This document shows, piece by piece, positions 17,291-24,960 of a stretch of 64,000 bases of DNA. The translations under genes and the position numbers were made by a program. Origin of the DNA: Ferrovibrio terrae_A (GTDB taxonomy: Bacteria > Pseudomonadota > Alphaproteobacteria > Ferrovibrionales > Ferrovibrionaceae); NCBI RefSeq assembly GCF_943372915.1, contig NZ_CALSAN010000023.1, positions 6,927 to 70,926 on the forward strand, written 5' to 3'. The notes beneath the pieces are model-generated. The model did not search any database, was not told where the DNA came from, and saw only the letters and a program-made list of their open reading frames with translations. Position 1 is the first letter of the stretch. Each line of letters begins with the position of its first letter.

Positions 17291-17857
17291 ATGAGCGGCA
17301 CTCTTCTGCTGGGCGTCGTGATCGGCGCGCAGGGCGTCCGCGGCGAGGTGAAGGTGAAAACCTTCACTGCCGACCCGGAATCGCTGGGGGATTACGGTCC
17401 CCTGCAGGACGCCGGTGCGACGAAGACGTATCCGCTGAAGGTGCTGCGCCTGTCGAAAGGTGATGTAGTGATTGCGCGTATCAAGGGCGTCGAGGACCGC
17501 AACGCGGCCGAGGCGATGAAGGGGACGGAGCTCTACATTCAGCGCTCCGCCCTGCCCCAGGCCGGCGATGGCGAGTTCTACTTCGCCGATCTGGTGGGCC
17601 TGACGGCGGTGATGTCGGGCCGGGTTCTGGGCCGCGTGACAGCGGTGCACAACTACGGTGCCGGCGACATGCTGGAGGTGAAAACCGACAGCGGCCGTTC
17701 GGCGATGGTGCCGTTTACCGACGATGCGGTCCCCGAAGTGGACCTCGCCGCCGGCAGGGTGACGGTGGAGCCGGCCTTCTGGCTCGGCGACCCGGGCACC
17801 GAAGAGGACCGCAAGGCAGAAGCAGCCGAGCGGGCGGCCGAACAGGCCGGAGAGTGA
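17291..17857 (+). CDS. rimM: 16S rRNA processing protein RimM
   Basis: RimM binds S19 and promotes 30S head maturation. The 188-residue protein has the N-terminal barrel (GAQGVRGEVKVKTFT), the linker GDGEFYFADLVGL before the PRC-barrel, and the PRC segment MVPFTDDAVPEVDL. The C-terminal tail is charged (EEDRKAEAAERAAEQ). It sits between rpsP and trmD in the usual order. Confidence 0.95.
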   Translation: MSGTLLLGVVIGAQGVRGEVKVKTFTADPESLGDYGPLQDAGATKTYPLKVLRLSKGDVVIARIKGVEDRNAAEAMKGTELYIQRSALPQAGDGEFYFADLVGLTAVMSGRVLGRVTAVHNYGAGDMLEVKTDSGRSAMVPFTDDAVPEVDLAAGRVTVEPAFWLGDPGTEEDRKAEAAERAAEQAGE

Positions 17858-17858
17858 G

Positions 17859-18602
17859 TTGAGTACCGTCCCGGCCACGCCGTGGAATGCGCGGATACTG
17901 ACTTTGTATCCCGCGATGTTCCCCGGTCCGCTGGGACAGAGCCTGGCCGGTCGTGCCCTGAATGAGGGGCGCTGGTCGCTGACGGTGGTGGATATTCGCG
18001 ACTTCGCGCGCGACAAGCACCGCACCGTCGACGACACGCCCTTCGGTGGCGGGCCGGGCATGGTGATGCGGCCCGATGTGCTGGCTAGTGCGCTCGATGC
18101 GACACTGGCAGGGACGGAGGGCGAGACCAGCGGGCAACCGCTGATCTATTTCTCGCCGCGTGGCCGGCGCCTGGATCAGGCGCTGGTGCATGAGGTGAAG
18201 GCGGCCGGTGGAGCGACGCTGCTCTGCGGCCGTTTCGAGGGGGTGGACGAGCGCTTTCTGCAGGCGCGCCCCGTTGTCGAGGTCAGCCTCGGCGACTTCG
18301 TCCTGTCGGGTGGCGAGATCGCCGCATATGCGCTGCTGGATGCAGTCGTGCGGTTGCTGCCCGGGGTGATGGGTGCCGAAGAGTCCGGCACCGAGGAGAG
18401 TTTCGCGGACGGTTTGCTGGAATATCCCCAGTATACCCGGCCGCAGATGTGGGAAGGCCTGGCGGTGCCCGATGTGCTGCTGTCCGGCCACCACGAGAAG
18501 ATCGCAGCCTGGCGGCGCGAGATGGCGGAAACGATCACCGCCGAGCGCCGGCCGGACCTGTGGGAGCGTTACCGTGGGCGCAAGCCGGCGGGAAAGAATT
18601 GA
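17859..18602 (+). CDS. trmD: tRNA (guanine-N1)-methyltransferase TrmD
   Basis: TrmD makes m1G37 in tRNAs and prevents +1 frameshifting. The 247-residue protein has the N-terminal ARILTLYPAMFPGPLG, the loop FGGGPGMVMRPD, and the deep trefoil knot LLCGRFEGVDERF with SLGDFVLSGGE. The start is a TTG one base after the rimM stop; no earlier ATG is in frame and the family N-terminus matches, so this rare start was accepted. Confidence 0.95.
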   Translation: MSTVPATPWNARILTLYPAMFPGPLGQSLAGRALNEGRWSLTVVDIRDFARDKHRTVDDTPFGGGPGMVMRPDVLASALDATLAGTEGETSGQPLIYFSPRGRRLDQALVHEVKAAGGATLLCGRFEGVDERFLQARPVVEVSLGDFVLSGGEIAAYALLDAVVRLLPGVMGAEESGTEESFADGLLEYPQYTRPQMWEGLAVPDVLLSGHHEKIAAWRREMAETITAERRPDLWERYRGRKPAGKN

Positions 18603-18643
18603 ACGAGTTTGAACTTTTACTGAAGACAGAAAGGCAGAGTGCC

Positions 18644-19027
18644 ATGAACCTGATGCAGCAGATCGAGAAAGAGCAGTCCGATGCTCTCGTCGCCGCCCGC
18701 GCGGTGCCGGATTTCGCCCCCGGCGATACCCTCACCGTCAACGTGAAGGTGGTCGAAGGCGGCCGCGAGCGCGTGCAGGCCTATGAAGGCGTGTGCATCG
18801 CCCGCTCCAACCGCGGCGTGAATTCCTCCTTCACCGTGCGCAAGATTTCGTATGGCGAAGGCGTGGAGCGTATCTTCCCGCTCTACAGCCCGCGCATCGA
18901 GTCGATCGTGGTGGTCCGCCGCGGCGACGTGCGCCGCGCCAAGCTGTACTACCTGCGTGGTCGTACCGGTAAGGCCGCGCGCATCACCGAGAAGCGCGAC
19001 GCCTCGGGCAAGACCGCCAAGGCGTAA
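18644..19027 (+). CDS. rplS: 50S ribosomal protein L19
   Basis: L19 lies at the 30S-50S interface. The 127-residue protein begins MNLMQQIEKEQ, with the core PGDTLTVNVKVVEG, GVCIARSNRGVNSSFTVRK and FPLYSPRIESIVVVRRG. A basic Ala/Lys tail follows. The upstream in-frame extension into trmD was rejected as it lacks the family start. A strong intrinsic terminator follows, closing the operon. Confidence 0.97.
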   Translation: MNLMQQIEKEQSDALVAARAVPDFAPGDTLTVNVKVVEGGRERVQAYEGVCIARSNRGVNSSFTVRKISYGEGVERIFPLYSPRIESIVVVRRGDVRRAKLYYLRGRTGKAARITEKRDASGKTAKA

Positions 19028-19075
19028 GGCGTCCGCGCCGGTTCCGCACTGGCGCGACGACCCGTCTGACCTGAA

Positions 19076-19121
19076 GCCGCCTGCATCCCGTGATCAGGGA
19101 TGCGGGCGGCTTTTCGTTTTT
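19076..19121 (+). terminator. Intrinsic terminator after rplS
   Basis: A 14 bp stem with one G-T pair (arms 19076-19089 and 19097-19110, 7 nt loop) is followed by TTTTCGTTTTT. It ends the ffh-rplS operon; the next gene on the minus strand stops immediately beyond it. Confidence 0.9.
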
Positions 19122-19122
19122 G

Positions 19123-20163
19123 CTAGTCCAAAGTTGCTCGCATTCCCCTTTTAGTATGGGGAAATTCCTTAAGCATCCGGCGCACCATTTGAAAATCATT
19201 CTTTGGCGACATTACAAAGCGTTCCGCCCACTTCGCCTGCAATGAATTATAGAACAAAACATTCTCGGCTGAGGCTCGACTAGGCACACCCTCTTTCATT
19301 GGAACAACCAATGGCGCAAGCCTCGTCAAAGGGCCGCTCAAAGCGCTTAATTCACGATCAATAGAGTTCAAATATGGCGATACACCTAATACTCGCTGGG
19401 CCTCAAGGCGCTTCTTATTCTCTAACGCCCTATCATACGCTCCAATGAATTGATCCGCATAACTCGGGCACCATAAAGCCAGCATAAGCGTTGTCGATAA
19501 CGGTAAGTGAATCTGAATCCCTCTTACACCAAGACCTATGTTGCCATATGGACCAAACTCTAGGTCGTTGTGCAAGGTTACCGGGTTGTCGGAAATCCAG
19601 AACGGATCATTCTCATCAGTACTGAAGAGAATCCACAATTTATTCAGCATCAGTGACGAAAATTCGGGGAGTGACTTCAATAAAAAGTAGATGGAAAATT
19701 CTTTTATTTGATCATCTGTTTGAATGGACTGAAAACCCTCCACATCCTCTGGGGCTCCACCCATGCCGCGTATTTTCTCCACCATCTTCCCATTAAGATC
19801 TTTTATGACTTCACGAAAGTTTTTCACTCGAACATGTTGGGACGCAATAAAAACACCAATCCAGGATCTATCGCTTTCTGTGAGGACTTTTAAATCGCGC
19901 TCCTTCAATAATTTTTCGAAAGCTTGCGCCGTCTTGTGCTCCATTTCCGATAGTGATGCCTCTAGATCGCCGCCGCCATTTGGCGAGCTGAGATCGTAGA
20001 AGTTTCGTTCCGTAGCGATGTTTTTAACGTTCGACGGAAAGGATTTTTCTAACTTCTTATCAAAAACGAACAGCTGCTCTTTTGCTTCGTTTGGCACAAA
20101 ATTGCGAAGAAGCATCTTCGGGACATAATGATGATTCTCTGCACGCGAGTCGTTTCGCGCCAT
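19123..20163 (-). CDS. DUF4238 domain-containing protein, probably horizontally acquired
   Basis: A 346-residue protein with the DUF4238 signature ENHHYVPKMLLRNF at residues 9-22, a helix-rich core (DRSWIGVFIASQHVRVKNFREV) and the conserved segment DNPVTLHNDLEFGPYG with IQIHLPLSTTLMLALW. It has no signal peptide or membrane segment. Base composition is clearly AT-rich compared with every neighbour, and it uses codons such as ATA, TTA and AGA that are rare elsewhere here. It sits between the rplS terminator and the HxlR gene with no partner. Function is unknown; the composition argues for recent transfer, and DUF4238 genes are often strain-variable cargo. Confidence 0.85.
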   Translation of the reverse strand: MARNDSRAENHHYVPKMLLRNFVPNEAKEQLFVFDKKLEKSFPSNVKNIATERNFYDLSSPNGGGDLEASLSEMEHKTAQAFEKLLKERDLKVLTESDRSWIGVFIASQHVRVKNFREVIKDLNGKMVEKIRGMGGAPEDVEGFQSIQTDDQIKEFSIYFLLKSLPEFSSLMLNKLWILFSTDENDPFWISDNPVTLHNDLEFGPYGNIGLGVRGIQIHLPLSTTLMLALWCPSYADQFIGAYDRALENKKRLEAQRVLGVSPYLNSIDRELSALSGPLTRLAPLVVPMKEGVPSRASAENVLFYNSLQAKWAERFVMSPKNDFQMVRRMLKEFPHTKRGMRATLD

Positions 20164-20170
20164 CTATTGC

Positions 20171-20572
20171 CTACTCCGCCGCCTCGCGCGCGCGCGGCGC
20201 GCGCAGCCGCGGGCCGTTCTGCGCCGCCCATTTGCCGAGTTCGTCCAGCACCGGGCGCAGCGAACGGCCCAGATCGGTGAGCCAGTATTCCACCTTCGGC
20301 GGCACGGCGGCATGCACGCGGCGGCCGACCAGGCCGGCGGTTTCCAGCGCGCGGAGCTGCTTGGTCAGTTCCTTCTGCGTGATCAGCGGAATGGCGCGCG
20401 ACAATTCGGAAAAGCGCAGCGGTTCGCCCTTGGCCCGGGCCAGGCTGAGAATGATCGGCACCGCCCATTTGTTGGCGATCAGGTCCAGCGTGGCGCAGAT
20501 CATGCGCGCGCAGAGCGGCTGGCCGTCGGCGGTCAGGTCGTGGCGGAAATCGAAGTCGCTTTCAGTAGCCAT
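20171..20572 (-). CDS. HxlR-family winged-helix transcriptional regulator
   Basis: A 133-residue MarR/HxlR-type regulator: conserved cysteine in GQPLCARMICATLDLIANKW, recognition region LITQKELTKQLRALETAGLV, and wing VPPKVEYWLTDLG. HxlR proteins often sense oxidants or electrophiles through that N-terminal cysteine. It is divergent from a GST gene, which it probably controls. A start 36 nt upstream is possible, but it would run through the intergenic inverted repeat, so the ATG at 20572 was preferred. Confidence 0.88.
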   Translation of the reverse strand: MATESDFDFRHDLTADGQPLCARMICATLDLIANKWAVPIILSLARAKGEPLRFSELSRAIPLITQKELTKQLRALETAGLVGRRVHAAVPPKVEYWLTDLGRSLRPVLDELGKWAAQNGPRLRAPRAREAAE

Positions 20573-20577
20573 TTGGT

Positions 20578-20604
20578 AAGTATAGAGGTTTTGGGTGCCT
20601 ACTT
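20578..20604. promoter_or_regulatory. Candidate HxlR operator between HxlR and GST genes
   Basis: Two inverted half-sites AAGTA (20578-20582) and TACTT (20600-20604) are spaced 17 bp apart in the divergent promoter region. HxlR-type regulators bind paired short half-sites. The match is short, so confidence is low. Confidence 0.3.
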
Positions 20605-20701
20605 GCAAATTGATACTGCACTAGGCTATCCCTCTGAGCCCCGGACTTCCAGCGGCATTTGCTAGAGTCCGCCGGGAAACACCATTGGAGGAAACCGTTT
20701 C

Positions 20702-21352
20702 ATGGCCAAGCTCGACTTCTACTTCTCGCCCGGCGCCTGCTCGCTCGCCACCCATATCGCGCTCGAAGAAACCGGCGCCGCCTTCACGCCGAAGCCGACC
20801 TACACCCGCAAGGGCCAGACCCGCACGCCGGAATACCTGGCGCTGAATCCCAAGGGCAAGGTGCCGATGCTGGGCATCGACGGCAAGATGCTGACTGAAA
20901 ACACCGCGATCCTGACCTGGCTGAACCGCACCTATCCGAATGCCAAGCTGCTGCCGAGCGGCGATGCGCTGAAGGAAGCCGAGGCGCTGGCCTTTGTCGC
21001 CTGGTGCGCCTCGGGCGTGCATCCGGTGCTGAGCCGCTTCTTCGGCCCGCAGAATTTCTCCGACCTGCCCGACAGCGCCGACAACATCAAGGCGCTGGCG
21101 ACCAAGGCCAATGCCGCCAACTTCGCCCTCATCGAAAAGGCGCTGGCCGGCAAGGACTGGCTGTTCGGCGAGTGGTCGGTCGCCGATGGCTATATCTTCG
21201 TCTTCTTCAACTGGGCGACCAAGCTCGGCCTCGATGTGTCGGCCTATCCGAACTATGCCAAGCATTTCGAGCGCATGAAGCAGCGCCCGGCGGTGCAGCG
21301 CGCCCTGGCGCGCGAGGCCGAGGCCCTGGCGGCGATGGACCAGGCCGCCTGA
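20702..21352 (+). CDS. Glutathione S-transferase
   Basis: A 216-residue GST of the bacterial beta-like class: thioredoxin-fold N-domain with YFSPGACSLATHIALEETG near residue 6, NPKGKVPML and ENTAILTWL for glutathione binding, then an all-helical C-domain with the capping motif WLFGEWSVADGYIF. A strong ribosome-binding site (GGAGGAAACC) precedes the ATG. It conjugates glutathione to electrophiles; the divergent HxlR gene suggests induction by such compounds. Confidence 0.92.
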   Translation: MAKLDFYFSPGACSLATHIALEETGAAFTPKPTYTRKGQTRTPEYLALNPKGKVPMLGIDGKMLTENTAILTWLNRTYPNAKLLPSGDALKEAEALAFVAWCASGVHPVLSRFFGPQNFSDLPDSADNIKALATKANAANFALIEKALAGKDWLFGEWSVADGYIFVFFNWATKLGLDVSAYPNYAKHFERMKQRPAVQRALAREAEALAAMDQAA

Positions 21353-21418
21353 GCCAAGCGAATCCGGCTAACACGAAGGTGTTATCCTGACATCCGGGTG
21401 ATTTATTGGAACCGGAGG

Positions 21419-21443
21419 GGCAGCGCGATACAGTCGCGCTGCC
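21419..21443. terminator. Hairpin after the GST gene
   Basis: A perfect 10 bp stem (GGCAGCGCGA with its complement) and 5 nt loop lie about 65 bp after the GST stop. No T-tract follows, so it may be a Rho-assisted end, an mRNA stabiliser or part of a DoxX leader. Confidence 0.4.
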
Positions 21444-21506
21444 CTGATCTACCCAACAAGAAACCAGCTCAACCAACAGCAACGATAAACTGAAGGACCC
21501 ACTCCC

Positions 21507-21911
21507 ATGGCACTGCTCGAAAAGTTTGGCCCGCTGCTGGGCCGCATCCTGATCGCGTATCTCTATATCCCGGCCGGCATCAGCAAGGTCACCGGCTTCC
21601 AGAACACGGTGGGCTACATCACCTCCAAGGGTCTGCCGATGCCGGAAGTCGGCGCCGTCATCGCCATCGTCGTCGAGATCGTGGTCGCCGCCGCCCTGCT
21701 GGTCGGCTTCAAGACCCGCTATGCCGCCCTGATCCTGGCTGCCTTCACCCTGGCGGCTGCCGTCGGCTTCCACAATTACTGGGCCGTGCCGGATGCGCAG
21801 AAGATGATGCAGACCATCATGTTCAACAAAAACCTCGCCATCGTCGGCGGCCTGCTGTTCGTCGCCGTCTTCGGCGCCGGTCCGTTCAGCCTCGACAACC
21901 GCAAGGGCTGA
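21507..21911 (+). CDS. DoxX family membrane protein
   Basis: A 134-residue inner-membrane protein with about four transmembrane helices and the DoxX pattern GRILIAYLYIPAGISKVTGF, GLPMPEVGAVIAIVVEIVVA and a final helix FVAVFGAGPFSLD. DoxX proteins are associated with redox and sulfur stress. It follows the GST gene on the same strand after 154 bp and is closed by a strong terminator. Confidence 0.9.
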   Translation: MALLEKFGPLLGRILIAYLYIPAGISKVTGFQNTVGYITSKGLPMPEVGAVIAIVVEIVVAAALLVGFKTRYAALILAAFTLAAAVGFHNYWAVPDAQKMMQTIMFNKNLAIVGGLLFVAVFGAGPFSLDNRKG

Positions 21912-21927
21912 TCCCGCCTATCCCTGA

Positions 21928-21960
21928 AAAAGCCGCCGATGCAAATCGGCGGCTTTTTTA
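21928..21960 (+). terminator. Intrinsic terminator after doxX
   Basis: Arms AGCCGCCGAT and ATCGGCGGCT (loop GCAA, 21932-21955) are flanked by an A-run and a T-run, making it active on either strand. It ends the DoxX transcript. Confidence 0.92.
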
Positions 21961-22032
21961 TTGGCCGCGCCAACACCGGATTTCCGGACGGCGAATCTGG
22001 ACGCCATCCCGCACAGCCGCCATGCTGCAACG

Positions 22033-22524
22033 ATGCGCAGCCCCACCGTTACCGATGCCGCGCCCGATCCGGCTTTCATCGCCACTCTGCCGGGTACGGA
22101 TTTTTCCGACGCCTTCGCCATCATGGTGCCCAGCCGCGGCATCGATGCGCGCGAGGTGGCGGCGCTGGCGTTTAGCAAGCTGCCTGACTGGGCCGGTTGG
22201 CTGCTGACAATCCGCAACGCCGTGATGCGACCGTTCGGCATCAAGACCGACGAGATCGGCCTGCCGGTGCTGCTGGAAAGCGCCGAGGAGGTGGTGGTTG
22301 GGCTGAACGACGACCATCTCGATTTCCGCACCCAGTTCCGCACCGACACGATCCGGCTGGGCGCCGACGGGCCCGACCTGTGCCTGATCACGGTGAGCAC
22401 CATCGTGCGCACCCATAACCGCATGGGCCGCGTCTATCTCGCCGTCATCATGCCCTTTCACCGGCTGATCGTGCGCAGCCTGCTGAAACGCATTGCGGCA
22501 AAACTGGCTGATGACGCAGCGTAA
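22033..22524 (+). CDS. DUF2867 family protein, copy 1
   Basis: A 163-residue soluble protein resembling DUF2867: FIATLPGTDFSDAFAIMVP, then PDWAGWLLTIRNAVMRPFG, then GLNDDHLDFRTQFR and a C-terminal helix pair (RVYLAVIMPFHRLIVRSLLKR). An earlier in-frame TTG lies inside the preceding terminator, so the ATG was chosen. The next gene is a clear paralog. Family function unknown. Confidence 0.8.
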   Translation: MRSPTVTDAAPDPAFIATLPGTDFSDAFAIMVPSRGIDAREVAALAFSKLPDWAGWLLTIRNAVMRPFGIKTDEIGLPVLLESAEEVVVGLNDDHLDFRTQFRTDTIRLGADGPDLCLITVSTIVRTHNRMGRVYLAVIMPFHRLIVRSLLKRIAAKLADDAA

Positions 22525-22578
22525 CACTGCGACATCGTGGTGCGGGACGGCGCGGCCGGCTGAGCGCATACTGCCGCC

Positions 22579-23052
22579 ATGAGCACGCCCACCGTGGTTG
22601 CTGCCGCAACCGACCCCGCCTTCATCGCCAGCCTGCCCGGCTGCGATTTTGCCGATGCCTTCAGCGTGGTGGTGCCGCGCCGCGACCTGGATGCGCGCGT
22701 CCTCTCGGCAGACTTCTTCAGCACGCCGCCGGCCTGGGCCGGTGCGCTGATGGACCTACGCAATACGATCATGGGCCGGCTCGGCTACAAGGCGCCAAAG
22801 ATCCGCAAGGGTTTTCCAGTGTTAAGCGAGTCAGAGACCGCAGTGGTGTCGGGCCTCGATGACGACCATCTCGATTTCCGCGCGCTGATGCGGATCGACC
22901 CGGATGCAAACGGCAGCCGCATTACGCTGACCACGGCTGTCGCCACGCATAACTGGATCGGGCGCGCCTATCTGGCGATCATCATGCCGTTCCACAAGCT
23001 GATCGTGCGCAGCATGGTGCGGCAGATGGCGGCGCGGCTAGTCGCCAAATAG
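22579..23052 (+). CDS. DUF2867 family protein, copy 2
   Basis: A 157-residue paralog of the preceding gene, sharing FIASLPGCDFADAF, AWAGALMDLRNTIMGRLG, GLDDDHLDFRALMRID and RAYLAIIMPFHKLIVRSMV. The pair arose by tandem duplication and has diverged well beyond a recent event. Its 3' end overlaps the convergent hydrolase gene by 15 nt. Confidence 0.8.
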   Translation: MSTPTVVAAATDPAFIASLPGCDFADAFSVVVPRRDLDARVLSADFFSTPPAWAGALMDLRNTIMGRLGYKAPKIRKGFPVLSESETAVVSGLDDDHLDFRALMRIDPDANGSRITLTTAVATHNWIGRAYLAIIMPFHKLIVRSMVRQMAARLVAK

Positions 23053-23892
23053 TGCGGCTTTCACCTGCGGTGCATCGAACATGCGCTTGCTGTTGTGGCC
23101 CACCTTGGGCACCTCGACCAGCCGCCAGTTCAGCACCCAGCCTTTCTCTTGCGCCAGCGCCTGTCCGGCCCTGAAGAAATTCAACCCGCGTTCGTAGCGC
23201 GTGGCGCCCTGCTCCGTTGCGTCTTCGCTGTCGTCGCGGTTGGTGGCACCGGTATCGGTCATGCCGAGATAGACGGTGAGCGGTGCTGCCAGATAGCGCT
23301 TGAGGAAATCGTCATTGACCAGCGATGCGGTGGCGCCGCCGAGGCCGAAGGGGAAATCCTCTTTCAGCGTCGGAAAGACCCAGGAAGAAGGATTGGCAAC
23401 GACGATGCGCTTGGCCGCATGGTGCGTGAACGGTGCCAGCCGCGCCAGAAACTGGCCACCGGCGGAATGGCCGATCAGGTAATAATCCAGATCGGGCTTG
23501 CCTTCATCCTTGCGCAGCTGGTCGGCCAGCGCGATTGCCGTGTTGCCGATCCATTTTTCCTGCGGCTGCAGCGCCTTCTTGTTGGCAACGCCGCCCTGCT
23601 GGTACAGCGCGCTGGGGAAACGGCTTTTGTCGAACAGCGGCGCCGCCACCGCCATGCCGAAACGGTCGGCGATGGTTTTGGCATTGTCGCGATAGGTATC
23701 GGCATTGCGATCGACACCATGGAAGACCAGCAGCAGCGGGCCATGGCTGTAATTGGCCGGCTTGTAGGTGAAGACTTCAAGATTGAAGTCCTTCACCCGC
23801 ACCACCTGATAGCCGTCGCCGGCCGGGATCGGCGCGGCCGACAGTGTGAACGGCAGCAGGCCCAGCAACAGGCCCAGGACAATGCGCATCAT
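23038..23892 (-). CDS. Exported alpha/beta hydrolase
   Basis: A 284-residue secreted hydrolase with signal peptide MMRIVLGLLLGLLPFTLSAA. The oxyanion strand LLLVFHGVDRNADTYRDN, nucleophile elbow IGHSAGGQF near residue 145, and catalytic His in VPKVGHNSKRMF are visible. It resembles polyhydroxybutyrate-depolymerase/PHB-esterase-like periplasmic hydrolases; the substrate is not clear. A longer ORF upstream lacks the signal peptide and runs into the LysR gene. Confidence 0.82.
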   Translation of the reverse strand: MMRIVLGLLLGLLPFTLSAAPIPAGDGYQVVRVKDFNLEVFTYKPANYSHGPLLLVFHGVDRNADTYRDNAKTIADRFGMAVAAPLFDKSRFPSALYQQGGVANKKALQPQEKWIGNTAIALADQLRKDEGKPDLDYYLIGHSAGGQFLARLAPFTHHAAKRIVVANPSSWVFPTLKEDFPFGLGGATASLVNDDFLKRYLAAPLTVYLGMTDTGATNRDDSEDATEQGATRYERGLNFFRAGQALAQEKGWVLNWRLVEVPKVGHNSKRMFDAPQVKAALFGD

Positions 23893-23923
23893 TGTATTCA
23901 CCCCCCATGTCACAGGGTGAAGA

Positions 23924-24820
23924 CTAGACCGCTGCCTTCGCCTCTTCCACCAGCCAGTCGCGCATCGCCTTGATGCGCGGCGCGTCGGCCATATGGTCGA
24001 GGCAGACGAACCAGTAGGCGTTGGTGAGCGCCAGGCTGGTGTCGAACAGCTTGACCAGCCGGCCGGCATTCACTTCCTCGGCCACCATCGCCGGGTCCAT
24101 CACGGCGATGCCCATGCCCTGCACGGCAGCCTGGATCGCGTAGCTGCGCGTCTCGAACATCTGGCCCACGGTGGGGTCGATATCGGTCTGGTCGGTGGCC
24201 TTGAGCCAGACGCGCCAGTCCTCGCGGCGGTTCTGCGAATGCAGCAGCTTCTGGCCCTTGAGATCGGCCGGGGTCTTCACCGTCTCGGCGAATTTCGGAT
24301 GCGCCACCGGCACCAGCGCCTCGGCGAACAGCCGGGTGGCATTCAGCCCCGGCCAGTCGCCATCGCCATAGCGGATGGCGCAGTCGATGCCCTCGCGCTC
24401 CAGGTCGGCGGGTTTCAGCGAGGTGGTGATGCGCACCTCGATATCGGGATAGCTTTCCTGGAACCGCGGCAGCCGCGGAATGAACCAGCGCATGGCAAAC
24501 GTCGAGAGCATGCTGAGGGTCAGCGTGCCTTCGCCGCGCCGAGCCTCGAGCTTGCTGAGCGCGCTGGCCAGGAAATCGAAGCCGCGCTGCACGTCGGGCA
24601 GGATCAGCTGCCCCTCGGTCGACAGCACCAAGCCCTTGCGGGTGCGGTGGAACAGCGGCACCCCCAGCAGCTCCTCGAGCTGGCGGATCTGGTGGCTGAT
24701 CGCCGACAGCGTGACCGAGAGTTCCTCGGCCGCGGCGGTGAAATTCAGGTGGCGGCCGGCGGCTTCGAAGGCCTTCAGGGCATTGAGGGGCAGCAGGCGG
24801 CGGCTGGGCAGGTGGGCCAT
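23924..24820 (-). CDS. LysR-family transcriptional regulator (GcvA-like)
   Basis: A 298-residue LTTR: N-terminal winged HTH in LPLNALKAFEAAGRHLNF with the recognition helix SAISHQIRQLEELLG, then a periplasmic-binding-like effector domain (VRITTSLKPADLEREGIDCA and LVPVAHPKF). The GcvA type usually controls amino-acid metabolism or beta-lactamase. It is divergent from leuC over 140 bp, but many LTTRs in such positions regulate other genes. A start 48 nt upstream is in frame but the family begins here. Confidence 0.9.
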   Translation of the reverse strand: MAHLPSRRLLPLNALKAFEAAGRHLNFTAAAEELSVTLSAISHQIRQLEELLGVPLFHRTRKGLVLSTEGQLILPDVQRGFDFLASALSKLEARRGEGTLTLSMLSTFAMRWFIPRLPRFQESYPDIEVRITTSLKPADLEREGIDCAIRYGDGDWPGLNATRLFAEALVPVAHPKFAETVKTPADLKGQKLLHSQNRREDWRVWLKATDQTDIDPTVGQMFETRSYAIQAAVQGMGIAVMDPAMVAEEVNAGRLVKLFDTSLALTNAYWFVCLDHMADAPRIKAMRDWLVEEAKAAV

Positions 24821-24960
24821 GGGAATTTCTTTTAAGCCGGAGGGGAATTTAAATCCAGCGATCCCCACTGGACGGGCGGGCCCCGCTGGGCTTGAATCCG
24901 CCTCCCGTAACGCCCCCGTACCCGCAATAAAAATACCCGAGAAAGAACGGACCAGCAGCC

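Noticed and set aside
21961..22032. Upstream TTG start for the first DUF2867 gene
   Set aside because: It begins in the T-tract of the preceding terminator; the ATG at 22033 gives the family-length protein.
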